The notes beneath the pieces are model-generated. The model worked only from the letters and a program-made list of their open reading frames with translations. It was not told where the DNA came from and did no database searches. This document shows, in pieces, positions 8,259 through 15,457 of a DNA stretch of 39,532 nt. The stretch covers positions 1 through 39,532 of the forward strand of contig JACQQK010000061.1 in NCBI GenBank assembly GCA_016207065.1, given 5' to 3'. Every line of letters starts with the position of its first letter. Position 1 is the stretch's first letter. Source of the stretch: Nitrospinota bacterium (lineage in GTDB: Bacteria > Nitrospinota > Nitrospinia > Nitrospinales > JACRGP01). A program made the translations under genes and the position numbers.

Positions 8259-8313
8259 TCAACCTTCTCCTTTTTCCGCCGTCATCCGGCTGACCAGCCA
8301 GACGGCCAGGGCG
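8259..8313. repeat. Right copy of 55-bp direct repeat (3' end of symporter gene)
   Basis: Identical at all 55 positions to 6260-6314. It begins with the symporter stop codon (TCA on the + strand) and covers the last 18 codons or so of that gene, so the cassette abuts an intact gene end. Confidence 0.93.
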
Positions 8314-9692
8314 GAAAGCAGGAACGCGGGGACCAGCTCGTAGATGACGGCCTCGGAAAGCCCGGAAACCTTCCACGCGACGGTGACGGCGAACCCCGCG
8401 ATTATCCCCGCGACGGCTCCTTCCTTCGTGACGTTGCGGGCGTACAGGGTGAACAGGATCGGCGGCCCGAAACTGGCTCCCAGGCCCGACCAGGCAAACA
8501 GCACGAACCAGAATATCACGCGCGTCTCGGTCAACGCGACGATCATGGCGCCGATCCCCAGGGCCAGGATGGTCGCCCGGCTGATGAGGATGATCCTGGC
8601 GTGGGACGGCTCGCGCCGGAGCGCCTTGCAGTAGATGTCGTGCGCCGCGGCCGAGGCGGCGACGATGATCTGCGACGACACGGTGGACATGATGGCGGCG
8701 AGGATCCCCGTCAGGACGACGGCCGCGACGGCCGGCGGCAGATATTTTTCCGCGGCCAGCGGGAACAAACTCTCGGGGTCTTGCAACCCGGGCATCAGCG
8801 CCCTGCCGCAAATGCCCACGACGATGGCGGATGAGTAGATCAGGAATCCCCAGCCGATGGCGATCCACGTCCCCTGTTCGATGGCCTTGGTGTCCCGCGC
8901 CGCCATGTAACGGGTGATGACGTGCGGCTGTCCGGGGTAACCCAGCCCGATGCCGAGCAGGCCGACCAGCGAGCCCAGGAACGCGGCAGAGGTCTTGTTG
9001 CCCGTCCAGGTCAGCGTTTCCGGGGCCGCCGCGTGGACCTTCCGGACCGCCTCGCTCAAGCCGCCAAGTTCCGCCACCGCCACGACAGCCAAAATGACCA
9101 GCCCGGCGACCATGATCAACCCTTGGACGAAATCGGTCCACGCCACGGCGCGAAACCCGCCCATCGCCGTGTACAGGAGGATGACGGCCCCGCCGACGGG
9201 GATGCTGACGGCATAGGGGATGCCGAACAGGGCGTCGAACGTTTTTCCCACCGCCGTGAACTGCGAAGCGACGTAACCCACCATGCAGACGAAGATGACG
9301 GTCGCCGACAGGACGCGCAAGGTATGGGTCTTGTCGTGAAAATGCGACTCCAGGTAATCGGGGATGGTGATGGCGCGCGTCTCGCGCGAATGCTTGCGCA
9401 GGCGTTCGGCCAGGAACAGCCAGTTGATGGCGTACCCCAGGAGACAGCCGGGCATGAACCACATGGCGGAGAGGCCGTCCTTGTAGGACATGCCCACGGC
9501 GCCCAGCACGGCCCAGGCGCTTTCCGAGCTGGCGGTGGAGGAGATGGCCGTGACCCACGCCTTGAGGGCGCGGTTGGCCAGGAAGAAATCGGCGGGCGAG
9601 CGGGTCAGGCGGGAAGCGTAGTACCCGATGAGCGCCATGAAGAGAAAATAGAGCGCGAAAACCGCCGCGATGACGCCGGTGAACTCGGTCAT
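8259..9692 (-). CDS. Sodium:solute symporter (SSS family, PutP-like)
   Basis: A 477-residue polytopic inner-membrane protein with about 13 hydrophobic helices, which couples Na+ entry to solute uptake. The SSS signature GGFRAVAWTDFVQGLIMVAG lies at about residue 180. The early region SPADFFLANRAL and SSTASSESAW resembles the Na+-site helix of PutP. GLGYPGQPHVITRYMAA and ILAAIMSTVSSQII are also typical of the proline-permease branch. Substrate is not proven; proline is the usual assignment for this branch. The last codons are duplicated on the far side of the tcmP cassette. The start at 9692 gives a normal N-terminus (MTEFTGVIAAVFALYF). The upstream gap carries a repeat element. Confidence 0.92.
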   Translation of the reverse strand: MTEFTGVIAAVFALYFLFMALIGYYASRLTRSPADFFLANRALKAWVTAISSTASSESAWAVLGAVGMSYKDGLSAMWFMPGCLLGYAINWLFLAERLRKHSRETRAITIPDYLESHFHDKTHTLRVLSATVIFVCMVGYVASQFTAVGKTFDALFGIPYAVSIPVGGAVILLYTAMGGFRAVAWTDFVQGLIMVAGLVILAVVAVAELGGLSEAVRKVHAAAPETLTWTGNKTSAAFLGSLVGLLGIGLGYPGQPHVITRYMAARDTKAIEQGTWIAIGWGFLIYSSAIVVGICGRALMPGLQDPESLFPLAAEKYLPPAVAAVVLTGILAAIMSTVSSQIIVAASAAAHDIYCKALRREPSHARIILISRATILALGIGAMIVALTETRVIFWFVLFAWSGLGASFGPPILFTLYARNVTKEGAVAGIIAGFAVTVAWKVSGLSEAVIYELVPAFLLSALAVWLVSRMTAEKGEG

Positions 9693-9750
9693 GGCCGATC
9701 ATTATAGCCAAAGATCGGCGGGATTTGCGAATTTTCGGGCTCGGATGTCG

Positions 9751-9911
9751 TAAGAGCGTCTAACAAAATGAACCGATCGTCCGGACATGCAAATACCCCC
9801 CTCCCTTGAGGGAGGGGGCTGGGGGAGGGTGGGCCAGCTTTTCACCCCCACCTAACCTCCCCCGTCAAGGGGGAGGGAATTATGGGGAATTTCATTTTGT
9901 TAGGCTCTCTA
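9751..9911. mobile_element. MITE-like element, complete copy, with terminal inverted repeats
   Basis: About 160 bases with no coding capacity. The left end GAGCGTCTAACAAAATGAA is an imperfect inverted copy (16 of 19) of the right end TTCATTTTGTTAGGCTCTC. The interior has GC-rich palindromes, CCCTCCCTTGAGGGAGGG and CCTCCCCCGTCAAGGGGGAGG. A second copy starts at 39413. The two ends and short size fit a non-autonomous transposable element; no transposase is in the window. Confidence 0.62.
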
Positions 9912-9971
9912 AGGCCCCTTTGCGTTTCATTAGATGTTGTGCGAAACGTAAATATGTAGTAGAAACTTCCG

Positions 9972-11198
9972 ATGCCGCTTTCTCCATCCGACGCCATGGC
10001 CCGCACCCCCATTCCCGCGTTCTGTTTGAGCGCGCTCCTGTTCTCCCTGTCATCGGTCTTGTTTCCGCCGGACAGGTTGTTCGCGTTTCCCGGGCTGAAG
10101 GGCGCCGACCTGCGAATCGAGCGCGTCGCCGGCGGCCTCGACAACCCCGCGGCGATCGCCCATGCGGGAGACGGGTCGAACCTTCTTTTCATTGTCCTGC
10201 AAAAAGGGAAAATTGTCGTCCTCGACGGCGATCGGGTTTTGCGGGAACCGTTTCTGGATATTTCCTCCCTCGTCTCCTGTTGCGGGGAAAGGGGCCTGCT
10301 GAGCGTCGCGTTTCATCCCCGTTACGCCGAAAACGGGCGCTTCTACGTAAACTACACGGACCGTTCGGGCGACACGAAGATCGCCCGCTATACCCGCTCC
10401 TCCGGAAACCCCAAAACGGCAAACCCGAAATCGGCGGCGGTCCTGCTGACGGTCGGCCAGCCATACTCCAACCACAACGGCGGGCAATTGCAATTCGGTC
10501 CGGACGGTTATCTGTATATCGGGATGGGCGACGGCGGCGCGGCGGGGGACCCGCAAAACCGCGCCCGGAATTTAAGCTCTCTGCTGGGAAAAATGTTGCG
10601 GATCGACGTGGACAAGAGAACGCCTTACGCCATTCCCCCATCCAACCCGTTTGTCCAGGTCGCGGGGGCGCGCGGCGAAATCTGGGCCTATGGCTTGCGC
10701 AACCCGTGGCGTTTTTCCTTCGACCGGCGGACGGGCGACCTGTTCATCGCCGACGTCGGCCAGAACCGGTTCGAGGAAATCGATTACCAGCCCGCCGACA
10801 GCCGGGGCGGCGAAAACTACGGATGGCGGCTGATGGAGGGCAACGCCTGCTACAATCCGCTCTCCAACTGCGACGACGGGACCTTGACGCCGCCCATCGC
10901 CGTCTACAATCACGACAAGCCTGAGGACGGCGGGGCCGGGCATTGCGCCGTCATCGGCGGGTATCGTTACCGGGGCAAGAACATTCCGCCCCTCGACGGG
11001 GTTTACATTTATGGGGACTACTGTAGCGGACGCATCTGGGGAACCGCGCGGAACGCCGACGGACGATGGACGGTCGAGGAACTCCTCGACACGCCGCTGT
11101 CCATCAGCGCGTTCGGGGAGGACGAGCGGGGCGAGCTATACGTGGCCGACCATCCCTTCGCCAGGGACGGGGCAATCTACCGGATAAAAGCGAAATGA
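9972..11198 (+). CDS. Exported PQQ-dependent sugar dehydrogenase (YliI/Gdh-B type)
   Basis: A 408-residue six-bladed beta-propeller enzyme of the glucose/sorbosone dehydrogenase family, acting in the periplasm on aldoses or related sugars. An N-terminal hydrophobic signal (IPAFCLSALLFSLSSVLF) precedes the mature domain. Family motifs are GERGLLSVAFHPRY, NHNGGQLQFGPDGYLYIG, GDGGAAGDPQNRA, LGKMLRIDVD, YGLRNPWRFSFD, IADVGQN and GENYGWRLMEG. The catalytic His of the family is likely the one in NHNGGQ. PQQ itself is presumed, since no PQQ synthesis genes are nearby. A second ATG at 9996 (MARTPIPAF) gives a more usual signal peptide length and may be the real start. The gene appears to be transcribed alone. 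Confidence 0.9.
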   Translation: MPLSPSDAMARTPIPAFCLSALLFSLSSVLFPPDRLFAFPGLKGADLRIERVAGGLDNPAAIAHAGDGSNLLFIVLQKGKIVVLDGDRVLREPFLDISSLVSCCGERGLLSVAFHPRYAENGRFYVNYTDRSGDTKIARYTRSSGNPKTANPKSAAVLLTVGQPYSNHNGGQLQFGPDGYLYIGMGDGGAAGDPQNRARNLSSLLGKMLRIDVDKRTPYAIPPSNPFVQVAGARGEIWAYGLRNPWRFSFDRRTGDLFIADVGQNRFEEIDYQPADSRGGENYGWRLMEGNACYNPLSNCDDGTLTPPIAVYNHDKPEDGGAGHCAVIGGYRYRGKNIPPLDGVYIYGDYCSGRIWGTARNADGRWTVEELLDTPLSISAFGEDERGELYVADHPFARDGAIYRIKAK

Positions 11199-11268
11199 CC
11201 GGCGGCCGCCCGGCCCACAACGCGGTAGAGACCGGCAAGACATTCCAGGCCCGGCCCGTTACCTCCAT

Positions 11269-11610
11269 TCATTTCGCCTTGTCGCTTTTGTATTTCACCA
11301 CCTTCACTTTCTCCATGGTGATCAGGCCGTCGGTGACGGTCTCGTCGAGAAAAGGCATGAGCTTGCCGAGGTTCTCCTCCGTGTCCACGATTTCCACGAC
11401 GATGGGCAAGTCCTCCGACAGGCGCAACAGTTTGGCGGAATGCAGTCTGCTGGTCACGCCGAAACCCAATATCCCGCGCGTGACGGTGGCCCCCGCCAGG
11501 TGCAACTCCCGCGCTTTTAAAACGATCTGTTCGTACAGCGCCCCGCCTTTATAGCTGTCCGACTCTCCGATAAAGATCCTCAAAAGCCAACCTTCCTCAG
11601 GCAATTTCAC
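11269..11610 (-). CDS. DUF190 family PII-like protein
   Basis: A 113-residue small soluble protein of the DUF190 family, whose members have a PII-like fold and are repeatedly encoded next to crcB. Visible features are LRIFIGESDSYKGGALYEQIV, AGATVTRGILGFG and ITMEKVKVVKY. The start is a GTG with GAGGAAAA about 8 bases upstream. It lies 12 bases after crcB on the same strand and so is part of the same transcript, probably acting with the fluoride channel in an unknown way. Confidence 0.9.
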   Translation of the reverse strand: MKLPEEGWLLRIFIGESDSYKGGALYEQIVLKARELHLAGATVTRGILGFGVTSRLHSAKLLRLSEDLPIVVEIVDTEENLGKLMPFLDETVTDGLITMEKVKVVKYKSDKAK

Positions 11611-11622
11611 GGCGCGTTTTCC

Positions 11623-12006
11623 TCAAAAGAGTGTTTTAAGAAATCGGGAAGCGACAAAACCGGCGTACACCAGGACGATACAAATAACGTTGCTGAGAAG
11701 CACATTCCACAAGGCCAGCCCCATTTCCCCTTCGCGGGCCAGATTGACCGTTTCCAGCGCGTACGAGGAGAACGTGGAAAAACCGCCGAGGATCCCGATA
11801 AAAACAAACGTCCGGAGGTTGGGGGAAACGATCCGCGTTTCAAATAAATCCCACAAAAAACCGATCACGAAACCGCTGATCAGGTTCACGGCCAGGGTCC
11901 CCCATGGGAAAAGCCCGCCGGTCAACCGATAGGTCCATCCGGCGATCAGATACCGCAGGGAGGCGCCGATGCCGCCGCCGATGATAAGGGCCATGGCCTT
12001 GATCAT
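11623..12006 (-). CDS. crcB: Fluoride channel CrcB/FluC
   Basis: A 127-residue membrane protein with four hydrophobic helices, which as an antiparallel dimer exports fluoride. Diagnostic motifs are GGGIGASLRYL near the N-terminus, GTLAVNLISGFVIG in the second helix and GGFSTFSSYALE, the Phe-box and sodium-site region. Length is normal. Start at the ATG ending at 12006 is reasonable although the AAAGG upstream is 14 bases away; a second ATG lies four codons in. A fluoride riboswitch and a cation:proton antiporter lie upstream on the same strand, which supports a fluoride-resistance role. I found no second aptamer directly upstream of this gene. Confidence 0.95.
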   Translation of the reverse strand: MIKAMALIIGGGIGASLRYLIAGWTYRLTGGLFPWGTLAVNLISGFVIGFLWDLFETRIVSPNLRTFVFIGILGGFSTFSSYALETVNLAREGEMGLALWNVLLSNVICIVLVYAGFVASRFLKTLF

Positions 12007-12064
12007 AGGGCGGCCCGCGCCTTTCTTGAAAATGAGAATTCGGGGTTGAGGTTCATGAAAGCAT

Positions 12065-12125
12065 TCAAGGGTTCGGATTTTGAATTGTGGCCAACAGGCT
12101 GGATTGATCGGACCCCTTTTTATGA
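12065..12125 (-). pseudogene. Fragment of a CheA-type receiver C-terminal tail (second copy)
   Basis: Read on the - strand this encodes KKGSDQSSLLATIQNPNP and a stop, which matches the typical end of the receiver domain of hybrid CheA kinases. The 51 bases 12065-12115 are about 80% identical to 13766-13816, where a longer receiver fragment is present. Nothing upstream of it is in frame, so it is only a remnant. Confidence 0.5.
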
Positions 12126-12178
12126 GGACATTCTTCTCGATCTCCCGTAGCCGGCCGAATCCTCCACAAGGAATACGG

Positions 12179-12233
12179 GCGGCTTTTGTTTTCTCCTCGA
12201 ACCTTTTCGCTCTTGGGCGAGGACAAAAGCGGC
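12179..12233 (-). terminator. Inverted repeat after the antiporter, possible degenerate terminator
   Basis: GCGGCTTTTGTTTTCTCCTCG and the inverted partner CGAGGACAAAAGCGGC form an imperfect hairpin just downstream of the antiporter stop on the - strand. It may end that transcript or only attenuate it before crcB. Confidence 0.35.
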
Positions 12234-12241
12234 ATATGTCT

Positions 12242-13444
12242 TTATCCCTCCTCGCTCAACCCGTTTCCCGGAGGCGTTGCCTCCGCGGGTTGTTCCGGCC
12301 CGGGCAGGAGACGGCGCGGCGGAAAAACAAGTCCCGCGATTAGCGTTGGGACCACGGCGCTCGCGATGACCGCCGCGACCAGAAAGGAATATTGCTCCTG
12401 CGATACGATGTTGTTCGAGTAGCCGTACAAGGCCGAGATCGTTCAAGTCAGCCCGGTGGACATCATCAAGGTGTAATACCATCTCTCGTCGCGCTGGCGG
12501 CGGAATTGTCCTATGACCGGGTAAAGACCGAATATCTTTGTCATCGCCTTCCCGCCCAACAGCAACAGAAAAACGAGCGGGGCCGAAACCAGGGACCGCA
12601 AGGAGACGAGCATTCCGGCGCGAATGAAATAGAACGGCGTGAGAAACCCGACGGTCAGGGTCCGGAGACGGCGAATCCAGAAAGCGTCGACGTTCGAGAA
12701 CTCCGCCAGCGCCATGCCAACGACATAGGCGGGAAGCACGGCCTCGCTCCCGGACCAAAGCGCCAAAGCGCCCAGGCCGAAAAGGACGAGGGCCGCCCAT
12801 TTGGTCCGAATCGCGGCGGTTCCATGGGCGTAAACGCGGGTCAACCAATGACTGGCGAATGGCAATATGGCCAGCACAAAGGCCGTAACCGCGATAAAGA
12901 CAACCGTTTTGTATGTGAACGGCGCGAACAGCAATCCGAGGACGATGACCGTGCCGAGATCGTTGATAAAACAAGCGCCCAAAATGCCTTTTCCGAAGTC
13001 GGTATGGTTGAATCCGGTTTCCAGCATGACGGCATAAACGACCGCCATCGAGGTGGTCGAAAGCGCCACGCCGCAAAGAAGGCTGGCCTGAGGAGTCCAT
13101 TCCAAAATGTAGCGCGCCATGGCGGCGCATCCCAGGAACGGCGCCAAGAAACCCATGATTCCTACAACCGTTACTTCTTTCAGCTTCTTTCGAAGGACCT
13201 CCGGCTCAAGCTCGGCCCCGGCGAGAAAGGTGAGCAGGACGGCCCCCGAAGCCGCCAGAAACCGCAACCACTCCATATTATGGCCCAAAGCGTCCGCTTT
13301 GCCGAAGTGACTTGCAACGGCGGCCACGATCACGCCAAGGCAGATTTCGACCAAGGCGATTGACACCCGCAAGTGGTAGGCTACGATGGATGAGATGACG
13401 GCTAACCCGAGCCACGGGGCGGCGATGTTGAAGATATGTTCCAT
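12242..13444 (-). CDS. Cation:proton antiporter (CPA2/KefB type) interrupted by an in-frame TGA
   Basis: A roughly 400-codon membrane antiporter with about 12 hydrophobic helices, of the type that exchanges Na+ or K+, or in some fluoride loci F-, for protons. The true start is the ATG ending at 13444 (MEHIFNIAAPWLGLAVI), with GGGAAGGAG about 8 bases upstream. The longer track ORF starting at 13633 reads through the riboswitch and terminator and is not real. Helices include ALVEICLGVIVAAVASHFG and LLCGVALSTTSMAVVYAV. A TGA at 12443-12445 stops translation after MMSTGLT (333 residues), but the same frame continues for about 66 codons (TISALYGYSNNIVSQEQYSFLVA, then ASAVVPTLIA), which is the normal family C-terminus. 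The usual family text at this point is GLTFGTIS, so a 3-base loss from TTCGGA would give TGA. It is either a fresh pseudogene, a sequencing error or readthrough. Confidence 0.85.
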
Positions 13445-13490
13445 GCGGAGTCTCCTTCCCAATAAGTTTGCCGGACCGTTGCGCAGGCAT

Positions 13491-13515
13491 AAAAAAACCC
13501 GCTCTATCGCGGGTT
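13491..13515 (-). terminator. Intrinsic terminator of the fluoride riboswitch
   Basis: On the - strand AACCCGC-GATAGA-GCGGGTT is followed by a run of T (T7 counting the last stem pairs). It lies between the aptamer and the antiporter ribosome binding site and fits a transcription-attenuation expression platform. Confidence 0.85.
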
Positions 13516-13561
13516 CATGGTGCAGGCTAATGAACCCACCCCGCAGAGAAGAAGTCTGCGC

Positions 13562-13611
13562 GGTAGGAGTCATCAGCCCGCCCGGGCGGTTATCAGGGGG
13601 ACTCCATCCCC
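13562..13611 (-). ncRNA. Fluoride riboswitch aptamer (crcB motif)
   Basis: Read on the - strand the sequence is GGGGATGGAGTCCCCC, a short linker, AACCGCCC-GGGCGGGC, then TGATGACTCCTAC. This matches the conserved crcB-motif layout: the GGxGATGG start, a first stem, a second GC stem and the invariant GCTGATGrCTCCTAC end. The pseudoknot-forming bases are in the expected places. It sits about 120 bases upstream of the antiporter gene, followed by an intrinsic terminator, so fluoride binding should allow transcription of the antiporter and perhaps the downstream crcB-DUF190 pair. The class is known to control crcB and cation:proton antiporter genes. Confidence 0.93.
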
Positions 13612-13623
13612 AATTGGGATGGC

Positions 13624-13652
13624 AGTTTACCAAAACGGTTCTTAAAAATCAA
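13624..13652 (-). promoter_or_regulatory. Sigma-70-type promoter for the riboswitch transcript
   Basis: On the - strand TTGATT, a 17-base spacer, then TAAACT. Transcription would start about 6 bases before the first base of the fluoride aptamer, as expected for a riboswitch leader. Confidence 0.6.
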
Positions 13653-13762
13653 GCAAAGCCCCGCTTTGGTCTCCTCATCCGGAATTTTCCAGCAGTCCCC
13701 GAGGCATCCCGGCGACGGAGCATCAGGGTTTGTTGGGGGCGGCTCCCGGAGCGGGCAAGCGG

Positions 13763-14060
13763 TTTTCAAGGGATCAGGTTTTGAATCGTGGCCAACAGGC
13801 TGGACCGATCGAATCCGCCTTTGTAATATAGGCGTCCGCCCTCACCTGCATGCCGCGTTTCTTGTCGCTTTCGCTGTCCCGGGAACTGACGATGACGATC
13901 GGCGTGTTGCGGTACTCCTCCGTTTCGCGAAGCTTCTCGGTCAGGGCGAACCCGTCCATGCGCGGCATTTCGATATCGGTGACGACCAGGTCGTACCGGG
14001 CATCTGCTTTCTTGCCGGCATTTCCATTCGCGAAAAGTCCGGAGCGGGCCTCTTTTTGCG
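13763..14060 (-). pseudogene. Decayed receiver domain of a CheA-type hybrid kinase or response regulator
   Basis: On the - strand a frame reads DARYDLVVTDIEMPRMDGFALTEKL (phospho-acceptor Asp in VVTDIEMP), then TPIVIVSSRDS and DAYITKA, which are the beta-3 to beta-5 parts of a CheA-fused receiver. After ITKA a one-base frameshift leads to a premature end in the track ORF (13774-13968); in the neighbouring frame the normal tail FDRSSLLATIQNLIP and a stop follow. Upstream of the fragment the N-terminal receiver half and any kinase domains are missing. It lies between the fluoride riboswitch promoter and the Rrf2 gene. I call it a remnant rather than a functional protein. Confidence 0.7.
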
Positions 14061-14107
14061 GATAAATGGATATTTATATCTACTTTTTAAATCCGATATG
14101 AATCTGT

Positions 14108-14113
14108 TATAAT
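14108..14113 (+). promoter_or_regulatory. Probable -10 element of the Rrf2 gene
   Basis: A perfect TATAAT 44 bases before the GTG start of the Rrf2 gene. The expected -35 position (TTTTAA) is poor. AT-rich GATAT and ATATC words on both sides could be the regulator's own operator, but no clear dyad is visible. Confidence 0.4.
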
Positions 14114-14156
14114 TGGATGTCAAGATAGAAATATCCCTAATGCTTTCGAGGCAACC

Positions 14157-14600
14157 GTGATCTCCCAAACCGCCGAATACGCCCTGCGCGCCGTCGCCTG
14201 CCTGGCCACTTATCCCAAGACCTCCCTGACCGCGCCGCGGATCGCGAGCATCACCAAGGTCCCCGCCAGCTACCTTTCCAAGGTCCTTCAGGCTTTGGGG
14301 AAAGCCAGGCTCGTCAAGTCCCAGAGAGGGTTGCACGGGGGCTTTCTTTTGGCCCGGCCCGCGGACAAGATTTCTCTTCTGGACGTCATCGACGCCGTGG
14401 ACCCCATCAGGCCCATCACCCAGTGCCCGCTCGACCTGGAAACCCACGGCAAGAACCTGTGTCCTCTGCACGACCGGCTGAACGACGCCATCATGCTCAT
14501 ACAAAAAGCGTACAGGAACGCCACCGTGGGCGAGCTTGTCTCGCAAACCGGCAAGAGCAAACCGCTCTGCGACATGCCGGACCGGAAAAAAATTTCCTAG
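14157..14600 (+). CDS. Rrf2 family transcriptional regulator
   Basis: A 147-residue regulator with the Rrf2 winged helix-turn-helix (MISQTAEYALRAVACLA, then IASITKVPASYLSKVLQALGKARLV and SQRGLHGGFLLARP). Rrf2 proteins such as IscR and NsrR sense iron-sulphur status, NO or redox through bound clusters. Here the cluster region has Cys90, Cys102 and His105 (CPLHDRL), with one more Cys near residue 141. The three closely spaced cysteines of IscR are not all present, so cluster type is uncertain. The start is a GTG. It is followed after 40 bases by a fumarylacetoacetate-hydrolase-family gene on the same strand, its likely operon partner. Confidence 0.92.
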   Translation: MISQTAEYALRAVACLATYPKTSLTAPRIASITKVPASYLSKVLQALGKARLVKSQRGLHGGFLLARPADKISLLDVIDAVDPIRPITQCPLDLETHGKNLCPLHDRLNDAIMLIQKAYRNATVGELVSQTGKSKPLCDMPDRKKIS

Positions 14601-14640
14601 CGGCGCGGGACCGTCTCCCCCCGTTCGCAGGAGAACTTTC

Positions 14641-15294
14641 ATGTCGATTTCCTTTTCCCTCGGCGGCCGGACAATGGCCGCGCACCGGGTATTCTGCATC
14701 GGGCGGAATTACGCGGAACATGTCCGCGAACTCGCGCACGCCATGCCGGCCGAGCCGACGGTTTTCATGAAACCCGTTTCCAGCCTGGTCCCCGCGGGCG
14801 AAACCGTCCATGTTCCACCCTATGGGAAACAACTGCAACATGAAGCGGAGGCGGTCGTATGGATCGGCAGGGAAGGCCGGAATATAACAGCGGCGCAAGC
14901 CGGTCCTTATATCGCCGGGATCGCCCTCGGACTGGATTTGACTCTCCGGGACGTGCAAAACGAGTTAAAGAGCCAAGGCCTCCCCTGGGAGTTGAGCAAG
15001 GCGTTCGAGCAGAGCGCGCCCATCGGCTCTTTCCTGCCTTACGACGGTTCCATCGATCTGGAGGACTTTGCCTTTGTCTGTTCCGTGAACGGGGCGGTGC
15101 GTCAAAGAGGGAACACGAAGGACATGCTTTTTCCGATCAAAACGCTGGTCTCGTTCCTGAGCCGGCGATGGACCTTGAAACCGGGCGACTTGATTTTCAC
15201 CGGGACGCCGTCGGGCGTCGGCCCCCTCGTCCCCGGCGACCGCGCGGTTGTGGAGAGCGATTTGACCGGGGCGTTTTCGTGGGAGATCGCCTGA
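14641..15294 (+). CDS. Fumarylacetoacetate hydrolase family protein (acylpyruvase-like)
   Basis: A 217-residue FAH-family hydrolase, close in size to FAHD1/YcgM, which cleave acylpyruvates or decarboxylate oxaloacetate with Mg2+ or Mn2+. The metal ligands are visible as Glu68 and Glu70 (HEAEAVVWIG) and Asp99 (LGLDLTLRD). Other conserved parts are CIGRNYAEHV, FMKPVSSLV, AFEQSAPIG and DLIFTGTPSGVGPL. The start at 14641 is chosen over the longer track ORF because CAGGAG is about 8 bases upstream and the protein then begins as in the family. It lies 40 bases after the Rrf2 regulator, so shared transcription is likely. The true substrate is unknown. Confidence 0.92.
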   Translation: MSISFSLGGRTMAAHRVFCIGRNYAEHVRELAHAMPAEPTVFMKPVSSLVPAGETVHVPPYGKQLQHEAEAVVWIGREGRNITAAQAGPYIAGIALGLDLTLRDVQNELKSQGLPWELSKAFEQSAPIGSFLPYDGSIDLEDFAFVCSVNGAVRQRGNTKDMLFPIKTLVSFLSRRWTLKPGDLIFTGTPSGVGPLVPGDRAVVESDLTGAFSWEIA

Positions 15295-15457
15295 ATTCGA
15301 TCGCGAACGCGTTTCGGGAGGGAAAACCCCTTTTTCCGGGTCCAGTCAAAAATTTCCAAATTCCCGGGAAAATTTTGCTGAAAAATTGCAATTCATAGTA
15401 ATATGGTGTTTGCATGTCGCTGAAAACATTCAACATTTCAATCGCAAGAAGGAGATC

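Noticed and set aside
12443-12480. Selenocysteine insertion at the in-frame TGA of the antiporter.
   Set aside because: No convincing SECIS hairpin with a suitable loop follows the TGA on the - strand, and this antiporter family is not known to contain selenocysteine.
12443-13633. Antiporter start at 13633 as given by the ORF track.
   Set aside because: That extension would translate the fluoride aptamer and terminator. The ATG ending at 13444 has a strong ribosome binding site and a family-like N-terminus.
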